Positions 20,213 through 32,534 of a stretch of 64,000 nt of DNA are shown in pieces (position 1 is the stretch's first letter; each line of letters begins with the position of its first letter). Source of the DNA: Prevotella sp. P3-122 (lineage in GTDB: Bacteria; Bacteroidota; Bacteroidia; Bacteroidales; Bacteroidaceae). The translations under genes were made by a program, and so were the position numbers. Where the stretch lies: assembly GCF_002251365.1 (NCBI RefSeq), contig NZ_NPJH01000021.1, positions 1 to 64,000 of the forward strand. Reading direction: 5' to 3'. The notes under the pieces are model-generated. The model saw only the letters and a list, made by a program, of their open reading frames with translations. It did not search any database and had not been told where the DNA came from.

Positions 20213-20220
20213 CAAATTTA
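20213..20220 (-). promoter_or_regulatory. Probable -7 box of the giant dockerin protein gene
   Basis: TAAATTTG on the minus strand matches TAnnTTTG, about 110 bases before the ATG. No TTTG is seen 20 bases upstream; the nearest (20233-20236) is only 12 bases away, so this is weaker than other promoters here. The 260-bp gap to the LytTR gene holds nothing else I recognise. Confidence 0.45.
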
Positions 20221-20363
20221 GACAAAAACGTACAAACCGCAGGTATATAAAAACGCTCGCTGTGTGAAGCTGCGGAGTTAATACTTGAATACTATTGATT
20301 AGTGTTTAAACGTAATTTCAGGTTGCTGCAGTTTTTTCGTATTCTCTACTAATAAGTATTGGG

Positions 20364-20723
20364 TTACAGCCTATAGAAATCGCTGACGAAATCACGTAGG
20401 GACTTCAGCTGGCTCTTTGTCACGGCAACAGGCTTGACAGCATCACTATCGAAGACAAGCATGTTGTTGACCAGGTTTACAGAGGTGATATAGGTGACAT
20501 TGACGACATAGCTGCGGCCCATACGGAAGAATGGCGCACGCTCACCGATGGACTCATAGCGTGAGGTGATGGCATCAGCGAATACAGACAGTGTAGAGAG
20601 GTGTGTACGCACCTTGCCGTCGACGAGGTGGAAGTCGGTGTAGTTGCCGTCTGCCTTCAGGAAGACTACTTTTTCGAGATTGATAATCTCAATGCCATTT
20701 CTCGATGTGATGAAAAGTTTCAT
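20364..20723 (-). CDS. Stand-alone LytTR DNA-binding regulator
   Basis: Starting at MKLFITSRNG (ATG at 20723) the protein has 119 residues and is essentially one LytTR domain. The recognisable core is VVFLKADGNYTDFHL, then FFRMGRSYVVNVTYI, ending DFVSDFYRL. An ATG at 20843 would add 40 residues (MGMPEPRDVERV) that do not look like protein of this family, so I prefer the internal start. LytTR domains bind direct repeats in promoter DNA. Most sit behind a receiver domain; this one lacks a receiver and has no kinase beside it. It is oriented like the giant surface-protein genes downstream, so it may control them, which is inference. Confidence 0.85.
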   Translation of the reverse strand: MKLFITSRNGIEIINLEKVVFLKADGNYTDFHLVDGKVRTHLSTLSVFADAITSRYESIGERAPFFRMGRSYVVNVTYITSVNLVNNMLVFDSDAVKPVAVTKSQLKSLRDFVSDFYRL

Positions 20724-21467
20724 GCCAGATGAGTTTAAAGGTTGCATATAAGGTGGACTCCATAAAGTACCACCCCCCAAAAAAAGAGCGTGGATAGCTG
20801 ACTTGGTCACCCGTTCCACATCGCGAGGCTCTGGCATGCCCATCAGTCAAGAACGAGCAACGCACAGAAACCCACGCCGATATTTATATATACAACCTCT
20901 ACGTCATGCGTTCCACCTCATTATATATACAACAAGGTGGTAGGCATGACAGCATGGAGTAAATAAACACCCATGGGCATCTATCGTTGCAATGTTCCGT
21001 GACTGATCAGAAACTGCCAGATTTCACGATGTCAGGAAACAAAGCGTCAGATAAACGCCATACCAAAAAATTGGCTCCTTACCCTACCCTCTGCCGCCAT
21101 ACGCTATGGTTGGACGCAGTTTCGGCGTGTGGCCAGAATCTCAATGAACAGGACTGTCGACACAGCCTAATCCGCTTGTTCTGAGTATCTGTGGGCTTAA
21201 AGCCGTTGCAAATTTAAGGATTATTATTGGGGCAGCCAAATTTTCGCTTGTATTTTTCTATAAGAGGACGAAGGGAACCCTCCCCAGCCCTCCCTTGAAG
21301 GGAGGGAGCGCACCCTAAGTGTAGGGACGCATCTTTTTTCGGGCATTATGATAGAAAAAAAAACGGAAAAGTATTTGGGGCATATTGGTATTCTCGCTAT
21401 CTTTGCAGATGAACCGAGACCTATTAACTGACATCACATTATTACAAACCAAAAATAACTTTTTGAC
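20724..21467. other. Intergenic region between the LytTR and pyrophosphatase genes
   Basis: The 744 bp hold two exact copies of TTATATATACAAC (20884-20896 and 20921-20933, 37 bp apart). The second lies inside a CCACCT/AGGTGG inverted repeat (20913-20940). A GC-rich hairpin CCCTCCC-TTGAA-GGGAGGG lies at 21288-21306, and the pyrophosphatase promoter at 21374-21405. I see no convincing gene. The repeats could be regulator sites for the LytTR gene. Confidence 0.6.
21374..21405 (+). promoter_or_regulatory. Promoter of the membrane pyrophosphatase gene
   Basis: TTTG (21374-21377), a 20-base spacer and TATCTTTG (21398-21405) fit the Bacteroidota primary-sigma promoter exactly. The start codon is about 60 bases downstream. 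Confidence 0.8.
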
Positions 21468-23672
21468 ATGAACAACATTCCATTGGTATTTTGGCTTATC
21501 CCAGCAGCGAGCATCACCGCACTGGCGATGGCATGGTATTTCTTCCGGACCATGATGAAAGAGGAAGAGGGTACTGCCCGGATGATTGACATTGCAGCCC
21601 ACGTGAGGAAGGGCGCCATGGCATATCTCAGGCAGCAATACAAGGTAGTGGGCATAGTATTCGCAGTATTGGCAGTGCTCTTCGCATTTATGGCCTACGT
21701 GCTGAAGGTACAGAATCCATGGGTGCCTTTCGCATTCCTTACCGGCGGTCTGTTCTCCGGACTGGCTGGTTTCTTCGGCATGAAGACAGCCACATACGCA
21801 TCGGCACGTACGGCAAACGCCGCACGCAAGGGATTGGACAGAGGCTTGAGAATTGCCTTCAGAAGTGGTGCTGTGATGGGACTTGTCGTAGTGGGACTGG
21901 GGCTTCTTGACATTGCGATATGGTTCCTTATCCTTAATGCTTTCTACGACGGAGAGCCGACGGCATTGATTACCATCACGACAACGATGCTTACCTTCGG
22001 CATGGGAGCCTCGACACAAGCTCTGTTTGCACGTGTGGGCGGAGGCATCTACACCAAGGCCGCAGACGTTGGTGCAGACATCGTCGGCAAGGTTGAGGCA
22101 GACATACCCGAGGACGACCCAAGAAACCCGGCTACCATTGCCGACAATGTTGGCGACAATGTTGGTGACGTGGCTGGTATGGGAGCAGACCTATACGAGA
22201 GCTACTGCGGCTCGATACTCTCTACCGCGGCACTTGGAGCTACGGCATTTGCCATGAACGGAGAGATGCAGCTCAAGGCCGTCATAGCACCAATGACGAT
22301 AGCGTCGGTGGGCATATTCCTGTCACTGATTGGCATCTTCACTGTCAGGACCAAGGAAGGTGCGACAATGCGTGACCTGCTGCACTCACTCGGACTTGGC
22401 ACTAACCTCAGTGCAGCGCTCATCGCCGTGGCGACATTCATCATACTGTACCTTCTCGGCATGGAGAACTGGCTCGGTCTGTCGATGTCGGTTATCACAG
22501 GTCTGGCTGCCGGAGTAATCATCGGACAGGCCACAGAGTACTTCACATCACAGAGCTACAATCCGACAAAGTCAATTGCCGAAGCATCGCAGACAGGCTC
22601 TGCAACTGTTATTATAAAAGGTATAGGCACGGGAATGATATCGACAATGGTTCCCGTAGTAACCATCTCTATAGCCATCATGCTGAGCTTCCTGTTTGCC
22701 AACGGCTTCGACCTCTCCATGAGCACGGCTTCCATTAGCCACGGCCTCTATGGCATCGGCATCGCCGCTGTAGGAATGCTCTCTACACTGGGTATAACCC
22801 TGGCAACAGATGCCTATGGCCCTATTGCCGACAATGCAGGCGGAAATGCAGAGATGAGCGGACTGGGCGAGGATGTCCGCCACAGGACAGATGCTCTCGA
22901 CGCTCTTGGAAACACTACCGCAGCCACGGGCAAGGGCTTTGCTATTGGCTCGGCTGCATTGACGGCACTGGCTCTGCTGGCATCATACATTGAGGAGATA
23001 AAGATTGCCATGATTAGGGCCGTAGAGGAAGGAAGAGTATTCACCAACTCCGTCGGGGAAATATTCAATCCCTCTGCTGCAGGCATCAACGACTTCATGG
23101 AGTTCTTCCAAGTGACGCTCATCAACCCGAAAGTGCTAACAGGAGCATTCATCGGCGCAATGGCGGCATTCCTGTTCTGCGGACTCACGATGGGCGCAGT
23201 AGGACGGGCTGCCGGTGCCATGGTGTCTGAGGTTAGAAGGCAGTTCCGTGAGATAAAAGGCATTCTTGAGGGCAAGGCTACTCCCGACTACGGACGTTGT
23301 GTGGAGATAAGCACGCGCAGCGCACAGAGGGAGATGATTCTTCCGTCTCTGCTGGCAATCATCATCCCAATCATCGTGGGAATAGTATTGGGAGTAGCTG
23401 GTGTTCTAGGACTGCTCACAGGCGGTCTTGCGGCAGGCTTCACACTCGCCATATTCATGTCGAATGCAGGCGGAGCATGGGACAACGCCAAGAAATATGT
23501 TGAGGAAGGAAACTATGGAGGCAAGGGCAGCAACTGTCACAAGGCAACCATAGTAGGTGATACCGTAGGCGACCCGTTCAAGGACACCAGCGGCCCGTCG
23601 CTCAACATCCTCATCAAGCTAATGTCGATGGTGAGCATCGTAATGGCAGGTCTGACCGTTGCCTTCGCTTGA
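21468..23672 (+). CDS. hppA: Membrane-bound ion-pumping pyrophosphatase
   Basis: The 734-residue, highly hydrophobic protein hydrolyses pyrophosphate and uses the energy to move Na+ and/or H+ across the inner membrane. The signature region, about residues 199-245, reads [21 protein letters not shown] and then [20 protein letters not shown], holding the Mg-pyrophosphate-binding Asp residues. The segment [10 protein letters not shown] begins at residue 481. Ala486 and Gly488 at this place mark the K+-dependent class, whereas K+-independent enzymes carry Lys there. Some Bacteroides enzymes of this class pump both Na+ and H+; the ion cannot be settled by eye. It has its own promoter and converges on rpoC, sharing the hairpin at 23698-23763. 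Confidence 0.95.
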   Translation: MNNIPLVFWLIPAASITALAMAWYFFRTMMKEEEGTARMIDIAAHVRKGAMAYLRQQYKVVGIVFAVLAVLFAFMAYVLKVQNPWVPFAFLTGGLFSGLAGFFGMKTATYASARTANAARKGLDRGLRIAFRSGAVMGLVVVGLGLLDIAIWFLILNAFYDGEPTALITITTTMLTFGMGASTQALFARVGGGIYTKAADVGADIVGKVEADIPEDDPRNPATIADNVGDNVGDVAGMGADLYESYCGSILSTAALGATAFAMNGEMQLKAVIAPMTIASVGIFLSLIGIFTVRTKEGATMRDLLHSLGLGTNLSAALIAVATFIILYLLGMENWLGLSMSVITGLAAGVIIGQATEYFTSQSYNPTKSIAEASQTGSATVIIKGIGTGMISTMVPVVTISIAIMLSFLFANGFDLSMSTASISHGLYGIGIAAVGMLSTLGITLATDAYGPIADNAGGNAEMSGLGEDVRHRTDALDALGNTTAATGKGFAIGSAALTALALLASYIEEIKIAMIRAVEEGRVFTNSVGEIFNPSAAGINDFMEFFQVTLINPKVLTGAFIGAMAAFLFCGLTMGAVGRAAGAMVSEVRRQFREIKGILEGKATPDYGRCVEISTRSAQREMILPSLLAIIIPIIVGIVLGVAGVLGLLTGGLAAGFTLAIFMSNAGGAWDNAKKYVEEGNYGGKGSNCHKATIVGDTVGDPFKDTSGPSLNILIKLMSMVSIVMAGLTVAFA

Positions 23673-23697
23673 CAGGCAGCGTATAAGGATTGACCAG

Positions 23698-23763
23698 CAC
23701 AATATACAACAACAGGAAAGCCGCGGGAACGGTCCCGCGGCTTTCCTGCTGTTGTATATTGTG
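23698..23763. terminator. Bidirectional terminator between hppA and rpoC
   Basis: An inverted repeat with two arms of about 31 bases (start CACAATATACAAC, end GTTGTATATTGTG), a four-base loop and one mismatch lies between the convergent stops. The core is GC-rich (AAAGCCGCGGGA). The A/T-rich outer arms give U-rich tails on both strands. Confidence 0.85.
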
Positions 23764-23773
23764 ACAAATAGTA

Positions 23774-26700
23774 TTACTCTGATACCTTGTCAGCAAAGTC
23801 GATTACGTTTTTCTTGTTTGCCTCCATGCGCTCGTATTCTTCCTTGGAACCGACGATGAGCTTCTCCCACTGGCGAAGTCCAGTACCTGCCGGTATCAGG
23901 TGACCGCAGATAACGTTCTCCTTCATACCCTCGAGACGGTCTACCTTTCCACGGATGGCAGCCTCGTTGAGAACCTTTGTTGTCTCCTGGAACGAAGCGG
24001 CAGACATGAAGCTCTTGGTGGCAAGAGATGCGCGCGTGATACCCTGGAGTATCTGGGTAGATGTTGCAGGAACGGCATCACGAACCTGTACGAGACGAAG
24101 GTCACGGCGCTTGAGGCTTGAGTTCTCGTCACGCAACTTACGAGCCGTAACAATCTGGCCTGCCTTGAGAACCTCGGAGTCACCAGCATCGGTGACTACC
24201 TTCTTGCCCCATATACGGTCGTTCTCCTCAGCGAAATCAAGCTTGTCGACCATCTCCTGCTCAAGGAATGTGGTATCGCCCGGATCATCGATGCGTACCT
24301 TGCGCATCATCTGTCGAACAATAATCTCGAAGTGCTTGTCGTTGATCTTCACACCCTGCAGACGGTATACATCCTGAACCTCGTTGACGATATACTCCTG
24401 AACGGCCGTCGGGCCCTTGATTGAGAGAATATCGTTAGGTGTGATGACACCATCGGAGAGAGGAGTTCCTGCACGTACGGCATCGTGCTCCTGTACCAGA
24501 ATCTGCTTAGACAGCGATACGAGATACTGCCTCTGGTCGCCTGTCTTCGAAGTAATGATAATTTCTCTATTACCTCTCTTAACCTTACCCATGGTAACCT
24601 CACCGTCAATCTCCGATACTACGGCCGGGTTGCTCGGGTTGCGGGCCTCGAACAGCTCGGTAACACGTGGCAGACCACCGGTAATGTCACCAGCACCACC
24701 TACAGCACGTGGTATCTTCACAAGGGTGGTACCAGAGGCAATGGTCTGTCCGTCTTCCACGGCAAGGTGACCACCCACCGGAAGGTTGTATGTTCCCACA
24801 ACCTCACCATTCTCGTCGAGGATATCCACAGTAGGCACCTTCGAGCGGTCCTTGGAGTCGGTGATAATCTTCTCTGTCATACCGGTTGTCTCATCGGTCT
24901 CAGCACGGAAGGTGATGTCACGCTCCACATCGTGGAACTTAACCCTACCAGCATACTCGCTGACGATAACGGCATTGAACGGGTCCCACTTGGCGATACG
25001 GTCGCCCTTCTTTACAACATCACCATCCTTGTAGTAGAGTGATGAGCCGTAAGGAACGTTGAGAGTAGAGAGAACTATATTTGTATTGGTGTCGACGAAG
25101 CGGACCTCAGCAAGACGGCTTACAACCATCTGGCACTCGATATCCTTCTCGCCGGTATTCTCAACAAACGGAACAGTACGTAGCTCGTCAAACTCCAGAC
25201 GGGAGTCGTTCTTGGCAACAACGCTCGCATTGGCAGCAGCGTTACCGGCAACACCACCAGCGTGGAAAGTACGGAGAGTAAGCTGTGTACCAGGCTCACC
25301 GATAGCCTGAGCAGCGATAACGCCGACAGCCTCACCGAGCTGAACCATACGAGCTGTAGCAAGGTTGCGTCCATAGCACTTCATGCAGACACCCTTCTTG
25401 CTCTCGCAGGTGAGCACCGAACGGATTTCCACGTTCTCGATTGGTGACTCCTCGATGATGCGTGCTTTCTCCTCGTTGATTTCCTCACCAGCAGAAACAA
25501 TAACTTCGCCCGTGGTAGGATTGATGACATCATGAACGGAAACACGTCCAAGGATACGCTCGCCAAGAGAAGAGATAACTTCATCGCCGTTCTTCAGAGC
25601 CGAGCATGAGAGTCCGCGGAGCGTACCGCAGTCTTCCTCCGTGATGATAACATCATGGGAAACGTCTACAAGACGGCGAGTCAGATAACCGGCATCGGCA
25701 GTCTTCATAGCGGTATCGGCAAGACCCTTACGGGCACCGTGTGAGGCGATAAAGTACTCAAGCACGGACATTCCTTCCTTGAAGTTTGAGAGAATAGGGT
25801 TCTCGATAATCTGTGCGCCCTCGGCACCAGCCTTCTGCGGCTTGGCCATAAGTCCACGCATACCGGCAAGCTGGGCAATCTGGTCTGCTGAACCACGGGC
25901 ACCAGAGTCAAGCATCATGTATACGGCATTGAATCCCTGGTCAGCCTCGGTCATCTGCTTCATCAGAGTCTTCTTGAGGTCTGTGTTAACGTGTGTCCAT
26001 GTATCGATAACCTGATTGTAACGTTCCTTGTCGGTGATGAAGCCCATGTTGTAGTTGTCCATGATGGCCTCTACCTCCCTGTTACCCTTCTCTACGATGC
26101 CTGCCTTCTCCTTCGGAATGATGATATCATCGAGGTTGAAGGACAGTCCGGCCACGTATGCCATACGGTAACCGAGGTTCTTGATACCATCGAGGAACGC
26201 ACAGGCGCGTGCCATACCTACAGCCTTGATAACATCAGCGATGATGCCGCGAAGGGTCTTCTTGGAGATGATATCGTTGAAGAAGCCCACCTCGTCAGGA
26301 ATGATGCCATTTACGATGACACGACCGACTGAGGTCTCTACCATACGCTTCTGTATCTTGCCATCCACAAGGTCGTTTACCACAACCTTCACCAAAGCGT
26401 GAAGGTCGCACTTGCCCTCGTTGTGGGCAATGATGGCCTCCTCTGGTCCATAGAATGTGAAGCCCTCACCCTTGGCACCCGGACGAATCTTAGTGATATA
26501 GTAGAGACCAAGCACCATGTCCTGTGAAGGTACGGTGATAGGAGCACCATTGGCAGGATTGAGGATGTTATGGCTCTGCAGCATCAGTACCTGTGCCTCA
26601 AGAATGGCCTCATTGCTCAATGGCAAGTGAACAGCCATCTGGTCACCGTCGAAGTCGGCGTTGAACGCAGTACATGCCAGAGGATGGAGCTGGATAGCCT

Positions 26701-28102
26701 TACCCTCGATGAGCTTCGGCTGGAACGCCTGGATAGACAGACGGTGAAGTGTCGGCGCACGGTTCAGGAGAACAGGATGACCCTTCATGACATTCTCCAG
26801 GATGTCCCAGATTACTGGCTCACGGCGGTCAACGATTTTCTTTGCGCTCTTTACCGTCTTCACGATGCCGCGCTCAATAAGCTTTCTGATGATGAATGGC
26901 TTGTAAAGCTCCGCAGCCATCTGCTTTGGCAGACCTACCTCACCCATATTCAGCTCGGGACCCACAACAATAACCGAACGGCCAGAATAGTCAACACGCT
27001 TACCAAGCAGGTTCTGGCGGAAACGTCCCTGCTTTCCCTTTAGAGAGTCAGAGAGTGACTTTAGAGGGCGGTTGCTCTCGCTCTTTACGGCAGAGCCCTT
27101 GCGGCTGTTGTCGAACAGCGAGTCTACAGCCTCCTGAAGCATACGTTTCTCGTTGCGGAGAATAACCTCAGGAGCCTTTATCTCCATGAGCCTCTTCAGA
27201 CGGTTATTACGTATGATGACACGACGATAAAGGTCGTTGAGGTCAGAAGTAGCAAAACGTCCACCATCCAATGGTACAAGAGGGCGCAACTCTGGTGGAA
27301 TGACAGGAATTATCTTCATTATCATCCACTCCGGGCGGTTGGTCTCCTGAGATGTACGGAATGCCTCAACAACCTGAAGTCTCTTCAGCGCCTCAGTCTT
27401 GCGCTGCTGGCTTGAGTCGTTGTTGGCACGGTCTCTAAGCTCGTAGCTCAAACTGTCGAGGTCAAGATCTACGAGCAGGTCGTATATGGCCTCCGCACCC
27501 ATCTTGGCAACGAACTTATTGGGGTCTGTATCCTCGAGAAGGTCATTGTCGGGCTGAAGCTTATTGTCGATTATATCGAGATACTCATCCTCTGAGAGGA
27601 GGTCGAACTTGTGCGAGCCATTGAGATCCTCAGTGCCGTCATCACCCTTGCGTCCCTCAAGCGCACCGGGTTTGATAACGATATACTTCTCATAATATAT
27701 TACCGCATCGAGCTTCTTGGTTGGAAGTCCGAGTAGGTAGCCAATCTTGTTTGGCAAAGAACGGAAATACCATATATGTGCAACGGGCACCACAAGCTCG
27801 ATATGTCCGGAACGCTCGCGGCGTACCTTCTTCTCCGTCACCTCAACACCGCACCTGTCGCATACAATGCCCTTATAGCGTATGCGCTTGTACTTACCAC
27901 AGGCACACTCATAGTCCTTGGTTGGACCAAAGATGTGCTCGCAGAACAGACCATCACGCTCAGGCTTGTAGGTACGATAGTTGATGGTTTCAGGCTTTGT
28001 TACCTCGCCAAACGAATTTTTCTGAATCTCCTGTGGTGAAGCGAGACCAATGGTAATCTTCGTGAAATTATTCTTTACCTTAATATCTTTTTTGAAAGCC
28101 AT
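23774..28102 (-). CDS. rpoC: DNA-directed RNA polymerase subunit beta'
   Basis: The 1442-residue protein is the beta-prime subunit, which forms the catalytic centre with beta. The absolutely conserved metal-binding motif [12 protein letters not shown] is present near residue 485. The N-terminal zinc site ([20 protein letters not shown]) and the second zinc site (CGTLRGLSC with [11 protein letters not shown]) are intact. Length is within the usual bacterial range. It lies 11 bp after rpoB and ends next to the long bidirectional hairpin, so it is the last gene of the cluster. Confidence 0.98.
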   Translation of the reverse strand: MAFKKDIKVKNNFTKITIGLASPQEIQKNSFGEVTKPETINYRTYKPERDGLFCEHIFGPTKDYECACGKYKRIRYKGIVCDRCGVEVTEKKVRRERSGHIELVVPVAHIWYFRSLPNKIGYLLGLPTKKLDAVIYYEKYIVIKPGALEGRKGDDGTEDLNGSHKFDLLSEDEYLDIIDNKLQPDNDLLEDTDPNKFVAKMGAEAIYDLLVDLDLDSLSYELRDRANNDSSQQRKTEALKRLQVVEAFRTSQETNRPEWMIMKIIPVIPPELRPLVPLDGGRFATSDLNDLYRRVIIRNNRLKRLMEIKAPEVILRNEKRMLQEAVDSLFDNSRKGSAVKSESNRPLKSLSDSLKGKQGRFRQNLLGKRVDYSGRSVIVVGPELNMGEVGLPKQMAAELYKPFIIRKLIERGIVKTVKSAKKIVDRREPVIWDILENVMKGHPVLLNRAPTLHRLSIQAFQPKLIEGKAIQLHPLACTAFNADFDGDQMAVHLPLSNEAILEAQVLMLQSHNILNPANGAPITVPSQDMVLGLYYITKIRPGAKGEGFTFYGPEEAIIAHNEGKCDLHALVKVVVNDLVDGKIQKRMVETSVGRVIVNGIIPDEVGFFNDIISKKTLRGIIADVIKAVGMARACAFLDGIKNLGYRMAYVAGLSFNLDDIIIPKEKAGIVEKGNREVEAIMDNYNMGFITDKERYNQVIDTWTHVNTDLKKTLMKQMTEADQGFNAVYMMLDSGARGSADQIAQLAGMRGLMAKPQKAGAEGAQIIENPILSNFKEGMSVLEYFIASHGARKGLADTAMKTADAGYLTRRLVDVSHDVIITEEDCGTLRGLSCSALKNGDEVISSLGERILGRVSVHDVINPTTGEVIVSAGEEINEEKARIIEESPIENVEIRSVLTCESKKGVCMKCYGRNLATARMVQLGEAVGVIAAQAIGEPGTQLTLRTFHAGGVAGNAAANASVVAKNDSRLEFDELRTVPFVENTGEKDIECQMVVSRLAEVRFVDTNTNIVLSTLNVPYGSSLYYKDGDVVKKGDRIAKWDPFNAVIVSEYAGRVKFHDVERDITFRAETDETTGMTEKIITDSKDRSKVPTVDILDENGEVVGTYNLPVGGHLAVEDGQTIASGTTLVKIPRAVGGAGDITGGLPRVTELFEARNPSNPAVVSEIDGEVTMGKVKRGNREIIITSKTGDQRQYLVSLSKQILVQEHDAVRAGTPLSDGVITPNDILSIKGPTAVQEYIVNEVQDVYRLQGVKINDKHFEIIVRQMMRKVRIDDPGDTTFLEQEMVDKLDFAEENDRIWGKKVVTDAGDSEVLKAGQIVTARKLRDENSSLKRRDLRLVQVRDAVPATSTQILQGITRASLATKSFMSAASFQETTKVLNEAAIRGKVDRLEGMKENVICGHLIPAGTGLRQWEKLIVGSKEEYERMEANKKNVIDFADKVSE

Positions 28103-28113
28103 TTTCTTTTCCT

Positions 28114-31100
28114 TTAATCGAGTTTAACACTTAGTCCAAGACCACGAAGCTCATGCAGAAGCACGTTGAGAGACTCGGGGATGCCAGGGGTTGGCATTGG
28201 GTCGCCCTTGACAATGGCCTCGTATGCTTTCGAGCGTCCTACAACATCGTCAGACTTGATGGTGAGCACCTCCTGGAGCACGTGGCTTGCACCGAATGCC
28301 TCAAGAGCCCAAACCTCCATCTCTCCGAAACGCTGTCCACCAAACTGTGCCTTACCACCAAGTGGCTGCTGGGTGATGAGAGAGTAAGGACCGATAGAAC
28401 GTGAGTGCATCTTGTCCTCAACCATATGGCCGAGCTTAAGGAAGTAGGTGATACCTACCGTTGCTGGCTGGTCGAAGCGCTCACCAGTCTCTCCGTCATA
28501 CAAATATGTAGAGCAGAGGTGTGGCAGGCCGGCCTTGTCAGTCCACTCACCGAGGTCTTCAAGCTTTGCGCCATCGAAGATAGGGGTAGCGAACTTCACT
28601 CCGAGCTTGCGGCCAGCGGCACCGAGAATAGCCTCGAATATCTGGCCGAGGTTCATACGTGACGGCACACCCAGAGGGTTCAGAACGATGTCCACAGGAC
28701 GGCCGTCCTCAAGGAACGGCATGTCTTCCATGCGCACAATCTTCGAAACGATACCCTTGTTTCCGTGGCGTCCGGCAAGCTTATCACCGACACCAATCTT
28801 ACGCTTCTTGGCAATGTATACCTTAGAAACCTGAAGTATACCTGAAGGCAGCTCGTCACCGATTGTAATAGCGAACTTGCGACGCTTCAGCTCTGCGTCG
28901 AGCAGCTTGTACTTGCGGATATAGTTCATTATGAGCTTCTGGATAAGGCCGTCGGTATGCCCGTCGCCTGTCCAGTCATTAGACTGTATACCGTCATACT
29001 CAAGATTCTTGAGGGCTGTAACAGTGAACTTGGCACCCTTCGTGATAATCTCTGCTCCGGTATAATCCTTAACACCCTGAGAAGACTTGCCGTCGGTGAG
29101 TGTCATGAGCTTGTCAACAAGGATATCCTTGAGATCATTGATCTTTGCCTCGTACTCCTCGTCAATCTTTGCAAGAATCACCTTATCCTGCTTCTTTGAC
29201 TCGCGTGTCTTCTGGGCACGTGAGAATATCTTCTTGTCGATGACAACACCGCTGAGTGACGGGTTGGCCTTGAGCGAGGAGTCTTTCACATCACCGGCCT
29301 TGTCGCCGAATATGGCACGAAGAAGCTTCTCCTCTGGTGACGGGTCACTCTCACCCTTAGGTGAAATCTTACCTATCATTATATCGCCTGGTTCAACACG
29401 CGCACCGACACGAATAACACCATTATCATCGAGGTCCTTGGTAGCCTCCTCGCTGACATTTGGAATATCACTTGTGAACTCCTCCACACCACGCTTAGTC
29501 TCGCGCACGTCAAGTGAGTACTCGTCTACATGCACTGATGTGAGCACGTCATCGCGTACCATACGTTCAGAGAGCACAATGGCATCCTCATAGTTGTAAC
29601 CCTTCCAAGGCATGTATGCAACCAGAAGGTTGCGGCCCAGGGCAAGCTCGCCGTTTTCTGTAGCGTAACCCTCGGTGAGGATGTCACCTGCCTTCACACG
29701 CTGTCCCTTGTTACAGATTGGACGAAGGTCGATGGTCATATTCTGGTTAGTACGGCGGAACTTAGGAATGCGATACTCCTTAAGAGCCGGCTCGAAGCTT
29801 ACGAACTCCTCGTCCTCGGTACGGTCGTATAGGATACGGATAGTTGTAGCGTCTACATATTCGATGACACCCTCGCCCTCTGCGGTTATCATGGTGCGTG
29901 AGTCCTCACATACCTGCTTCTCAAGACCTGTTCCCACGATAGGAGCATCATTGTGGAGCAATGGTACAGCCTGGCGCATCATGTTACATCCCATCAGGGC
30001 GCGGTGACCGTCATCATGCTCAAGGAATGGGATAAGACCGGCAGATACGGATGCTATCTGCTGAGGAGCAACGTCCATAAGGTCTACGTCCGTAGGAGGA
30101 ACGACAGGGAAGTCTGCGTCCTGACGGCACTTTACGACCTTGCGGATAAAGGTACCATCCTCGTTAAGCGGTGCGTTACCCTGTCCGATAATATGGTTCT
30201 CCTCATCCTCAGCCGTCAGGTAGACTACATCGCTGTTGTCCATATCAACAACACCATCAGTAACCTTACGGTAAGGAGTGGTGATGAAACCAAGCTCGTT
30301 GATGGTCGCGTATACGCAAAGAGAGGAGATAAGACCGATGTTCGGGCCCTCAGGGCTCTCAATAGGACACAAGCGGCCATAATGTGTATAGTGAACGTCA
30401 CGAACCTCGAAACCTGCGCGCTCACGCGACAGACCACCAGGACCCAGTGCGGAGAGACGGCGCTTGTGAGTAACCTCGGCAAGCGGGTTGGTCTGGTCCA
30501 TAAACTGGGAAAGCGGATTGGTTCCGAAGAACGTATTGATGACGCTTGAAATAGTTTTTGCGTTGATCAGTTCTGTTGGTGTAAACACCTCATTATCACG
30601 GACGTTCATACGCTCGCGGATGGTGCGGCTCATACGTGCCAGACCTACAGAGAACTGGTTTGCCAACTGCTCACCAACAGTGCGTACGCGGCGGTTGGAC
30701 AGGTGGTCAATATCGTCAACAGTAGCATTGGAGTTAACCAGCTGGATAAGGTACTTGATAATCTCGATAATATCATCACGAGTCAACACACGTACGTCCA
30801 TATCGGTATCGAGGCCCAGCTTCTTGTTGATACGATAGCGGCCCACTTCTCCAAGGTCGTAACGCTTGTCTGAGAAGAACAGGTTCTGGAACACCTCTCT
30901 GGCACTTGCCTCATCGGCAGGGTCAGCATTGCGGAGCTGACGGTAGATATACGTTACAGCCTCTTTCTCAGAGTTGCTCGGGTCTTTGGCGAGAGTGTTG
31001 AAGATGATGGTGAACTTGTTGGCAGCCTCAACATCCTTATGCAGAAGTATGGTCGATGCACCGCTCTCAAGGATTTCAGCTACATTCTCCTCAGTTATCT

Positions 31101-31926
31101 CGGTCTCACGATCCATTATTACTTCGTTACGCTCGATGGAAACAACCTCGCCAGTATCCTCATCTACGAAGTCCTCATTCCAGCTCTTTAGCACACGTGC
31201 GGCAAGTTTTTTGCCAATAGCATCCTTAAGGTTCTTCTTGTTTACCTTTACCTCCTCGGCAAGGTCGAATATTCGGAGTATATCCTTGTCACTCTCAAAA
31301 CCGATGGCACGTAGAAGAGTCGTAACAGGCAACTTCTTCTTACGGTCGATATAAGCATACATGACATTATTGATGTCAGTAGCAAACTCTATCCAAGAAC
31401 CCTTGAAAGGAATGATACGAGCGCTATAAAGCACAGTACCATTTGCATGCACACCCTGACCGAAGAACACGCCGGGTGAGCGGTGCAGCTGTGCTACAAC
31501 AACACGTTCAGCACCATTAATGACAAAGGTACCATTTTGGGTCATGTAAGGGATAGTTCCGAGGAACACATCCTGAATTACCGTACCGAAATCCTCATGG
31601 TCGGGGTCGGTGCAGTAAAGCTTCATCTTCGCCTTCAAGGGAACACTATATGTAAGACCTCTCTCCAGACACTCGTCAATGGTGTAGCGTGGAGGGTCAA
31701 TATAGTAGTCGAGGAACTCAAGAACGAAATTATTGCGGGTATCAGTAATAGGGAAGTTCTCAGAGAACACCTTATACAGTCCGTCATTCTTGCGTTCTTC
31801 GGGTGGAGTATCCAACTGAAGGAAGTCCTGGAAAGACTTCAACTGCACATCGAGGAAATCCGGATAAGGATACGGATTATGAACGCTGGCAAAATTTACT
31901 CTGTTATCAATAATCTTTGTAGCCAT
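28114..31926 (-). CDS. rpoB: DNA-directed RNA polymerase subunit beta
   Basis: The 1270-residue protein is the beta subunit. Conserved stretches include the rifampicin-pocket region ([33 protein letters not shown] in pieces), [22 protein letters not shown], and the C-terminal [19 protein letters not shown] and GIPESLNVL. No resistance-type change was sought in detail. It follows rplL after 148 bp that hold two hairpins, so its level relative to the ribosomal genes may be set there. Confidence 0.98.
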   Translation of the reverse strand: MATKIIDNRVNFASVHNPYPYPDFLDVQLKSFQDFLQLDTPPEERKNDGLYKVFSENFPITDTRNNFVLEFLDYYIDPPRYTIDECLERGLTYSVPLKAKMKLYCTDPDHEDFGTVIQDVFLGTIPYMTQNGTFVINGAERVVVAQLHRSPGVFFGQGVHANGTVLYSARIIPFKGSWIEFATDINNVMYAYIDRKKKLPVTTLLRAIGFESDKDILRIFDLAEEVKVNKKNLKDAIGKKLAARVLKSWNEDFVDEDTGEVVSIERNEVIMDRETEITEENVAEILESGASTILLHKDVEAANKFTIIFNTLAKDPSNSEKEAVTYIYRQLRNADPADEASAREVFQNLFFSDKRYDLGEVGRYRINKKLGLDTDMDVRVLTRDDIIEIIKYLIQLVNSNATVDDIDHLSNRRVRTVGEQLANQFSVGLARMSRTIRERMNVRDNEVFTPTELINAKTISSVINTFFGTNPLSQFMDQTNPLAEVTHKRRLSALGPGGLSRERAGFEVRDVHYTHYGRLCPIESPEGPNIGLISSLCVYATINELGFITTPYRKVTDGVVDMDNSDVVYLTAEDEENHIIGQGNAPLNEDGTFIRKVVKCRQDADFPVVPPTDVDLMDVAPQQIASVSAGLIPFLEHDDGHRALMGCNMMRQAVPLLHNDAPIVGTGLEKQVCEDSRTMITAEGEGVIEYVDATTIRILYDRTEDEEFVSFEPALKEYRIPKFRRTNQNMTIDLRPICNKGQRVKAGDILTEGYATENGELALGRNLLVAYMPWKGYNYEDAIVLSERMVRDDVLTSVHVDEYSLDVRETKRGVEEFTSDIPNVSEEATKDLDDNGVIRVGARVEPGDIMIGKISPKGESDPSPEEKLLRAIFGDKAGDVKDSSLKANPSLSGVVIDKKIFSRAQKTRESKKQDKVILAKIDEEYEAKINDLKDILVDKLMTLTDGKSSQGVKDYTGAEIITKGAKFTVTALKNLEYDGIQSNDWTGDGHTDGLIQKLIMNYIRKYKLLDAELKRRKFAITIGDELPSGILQVSKVYIAKKRKIGVGDKLAGRHGNKGIVSKIVRMEDMPFLEDGRPVDIVLNPLGVPSRMNLGQIFEAILGAAGRKLGVKFATPIFDGAKLEDLGEWTDKAGLPHLCSTYLYDGETGERFDQPATVGITYFLKLGHMVEDKMHSRSIGPYSLITQQPLGGKAQFGGQRFGEMEVWALEAFGASHVLQEVLTIKSDDVVGRSKAYEAIVKGDPMPTPGIPESLNVLLHELRGLGLSVKLD

Positions 31927-31979
31927 AAATAATTAAATTGGTCTATATGAGGAGACACGTAAGGACTAATAGCCCATAA

Positions 31980-32051
31980 AAAGACGACTACCCTTAGGCT
32001 CGTCTTTAGAAAAGAAAAGGTTAGGACTCACCGACTGGGCAAATCCTAACC
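31980..32051 (-). terminator. Two tandem hairpins between rplL and rpoB (attenuator-like)
   Basis: On the minus strand GGTTAGGA pairs with TCCTAACC (32019-32051), followed by TTTTCTTTTC. Then AAAGACGA pairs with TCGTCTTT (31980-32007). Both have 8-bp perfect stems with T-rich tails. In E. coli a partial terminator at the same place lowers rpoBC relative to rplJL. A similar role here is inference. Confidence 0.65.
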
Positions 32052-32074
32052 AATATTCTATGAAAATATGAAGC

Positions 32075-32452
32075 TTACTTAAGCTCAACCTTGGCACCAG
32101 CGGCCTCGATGGTCTTCTTAAGGTTCTCAGCCTCGTCCTTAGAAAGACCCTCTTTGATAGTAGCAGGAGCACCATCAACGAGATCCTTAGCCTCCTTAAG
32201 ACCAAGACCACAAGCCTCCTTAACGGCCTTTACAACCTGGAGCTTAGCTGAACCGATCTCTGCAAGAACAACATCGAAAGATGTCTTCTCCTCTGCAGCA
32301 GCTGCTGCACCAGCAGCAGGACCAGCAGCTACAGCAACAGCTGCAGCAGCAGGCTCAATACCATACTCGTCCTTCAGGACTGTTGCCAACTCATTTACTT
32401 CCTTTACTGTGAGGTTTACCAACTCCTCAGCAATAGCTTTAATGTCTGCCAT
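32075..32452 (-). CDS. rplL: 50S ribosomal protein L7/L12
   Basis: The 125-residue acidic protein has the expected N-terminal dimerisation helices (about 1-32), an Ala-rich hinge (34-52), and the factor-binding C-terminal domain with [27 protein letters not shown]. It forms the stalk that recruits translation GTPases to the ribosome. It sits 82 bp after rplJ, its binding partner, as in most bacteria. Confidence 0.98.
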   Translation of the reverse strand: MADIKAIAEELVNLTVKEVNELATVLKDEYGIEPAAAAVAVAAGPAAGAAAAAEEKTSFDVVLAEIGSAKLQVVKAVKEACGLGLKEAKDLVDGAPATIKEGLSKDEAENLKKTIEAAGAKVELK

Positions 32453-32534
32453 TTTATTCTAAAAATTTTAATTTGTTCTTAATTGTTATTCTTTTGACCT
32501 TAATAAATTCAAAGCCTGTTGGCTTATCATTTGT

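Noticed and set aside
20724..20843. 40-residue N-terminal extension of the LytTR protein
   Set aside because: The extension is not family-like; the internal ATG at 20723 gives a complete LytTR domain.
20987..21184. 65-codon open frame upstream of the pyrophosphatase gene
   Set aside because: Composition looks random, no homology is recognised and there is no promoter in front.
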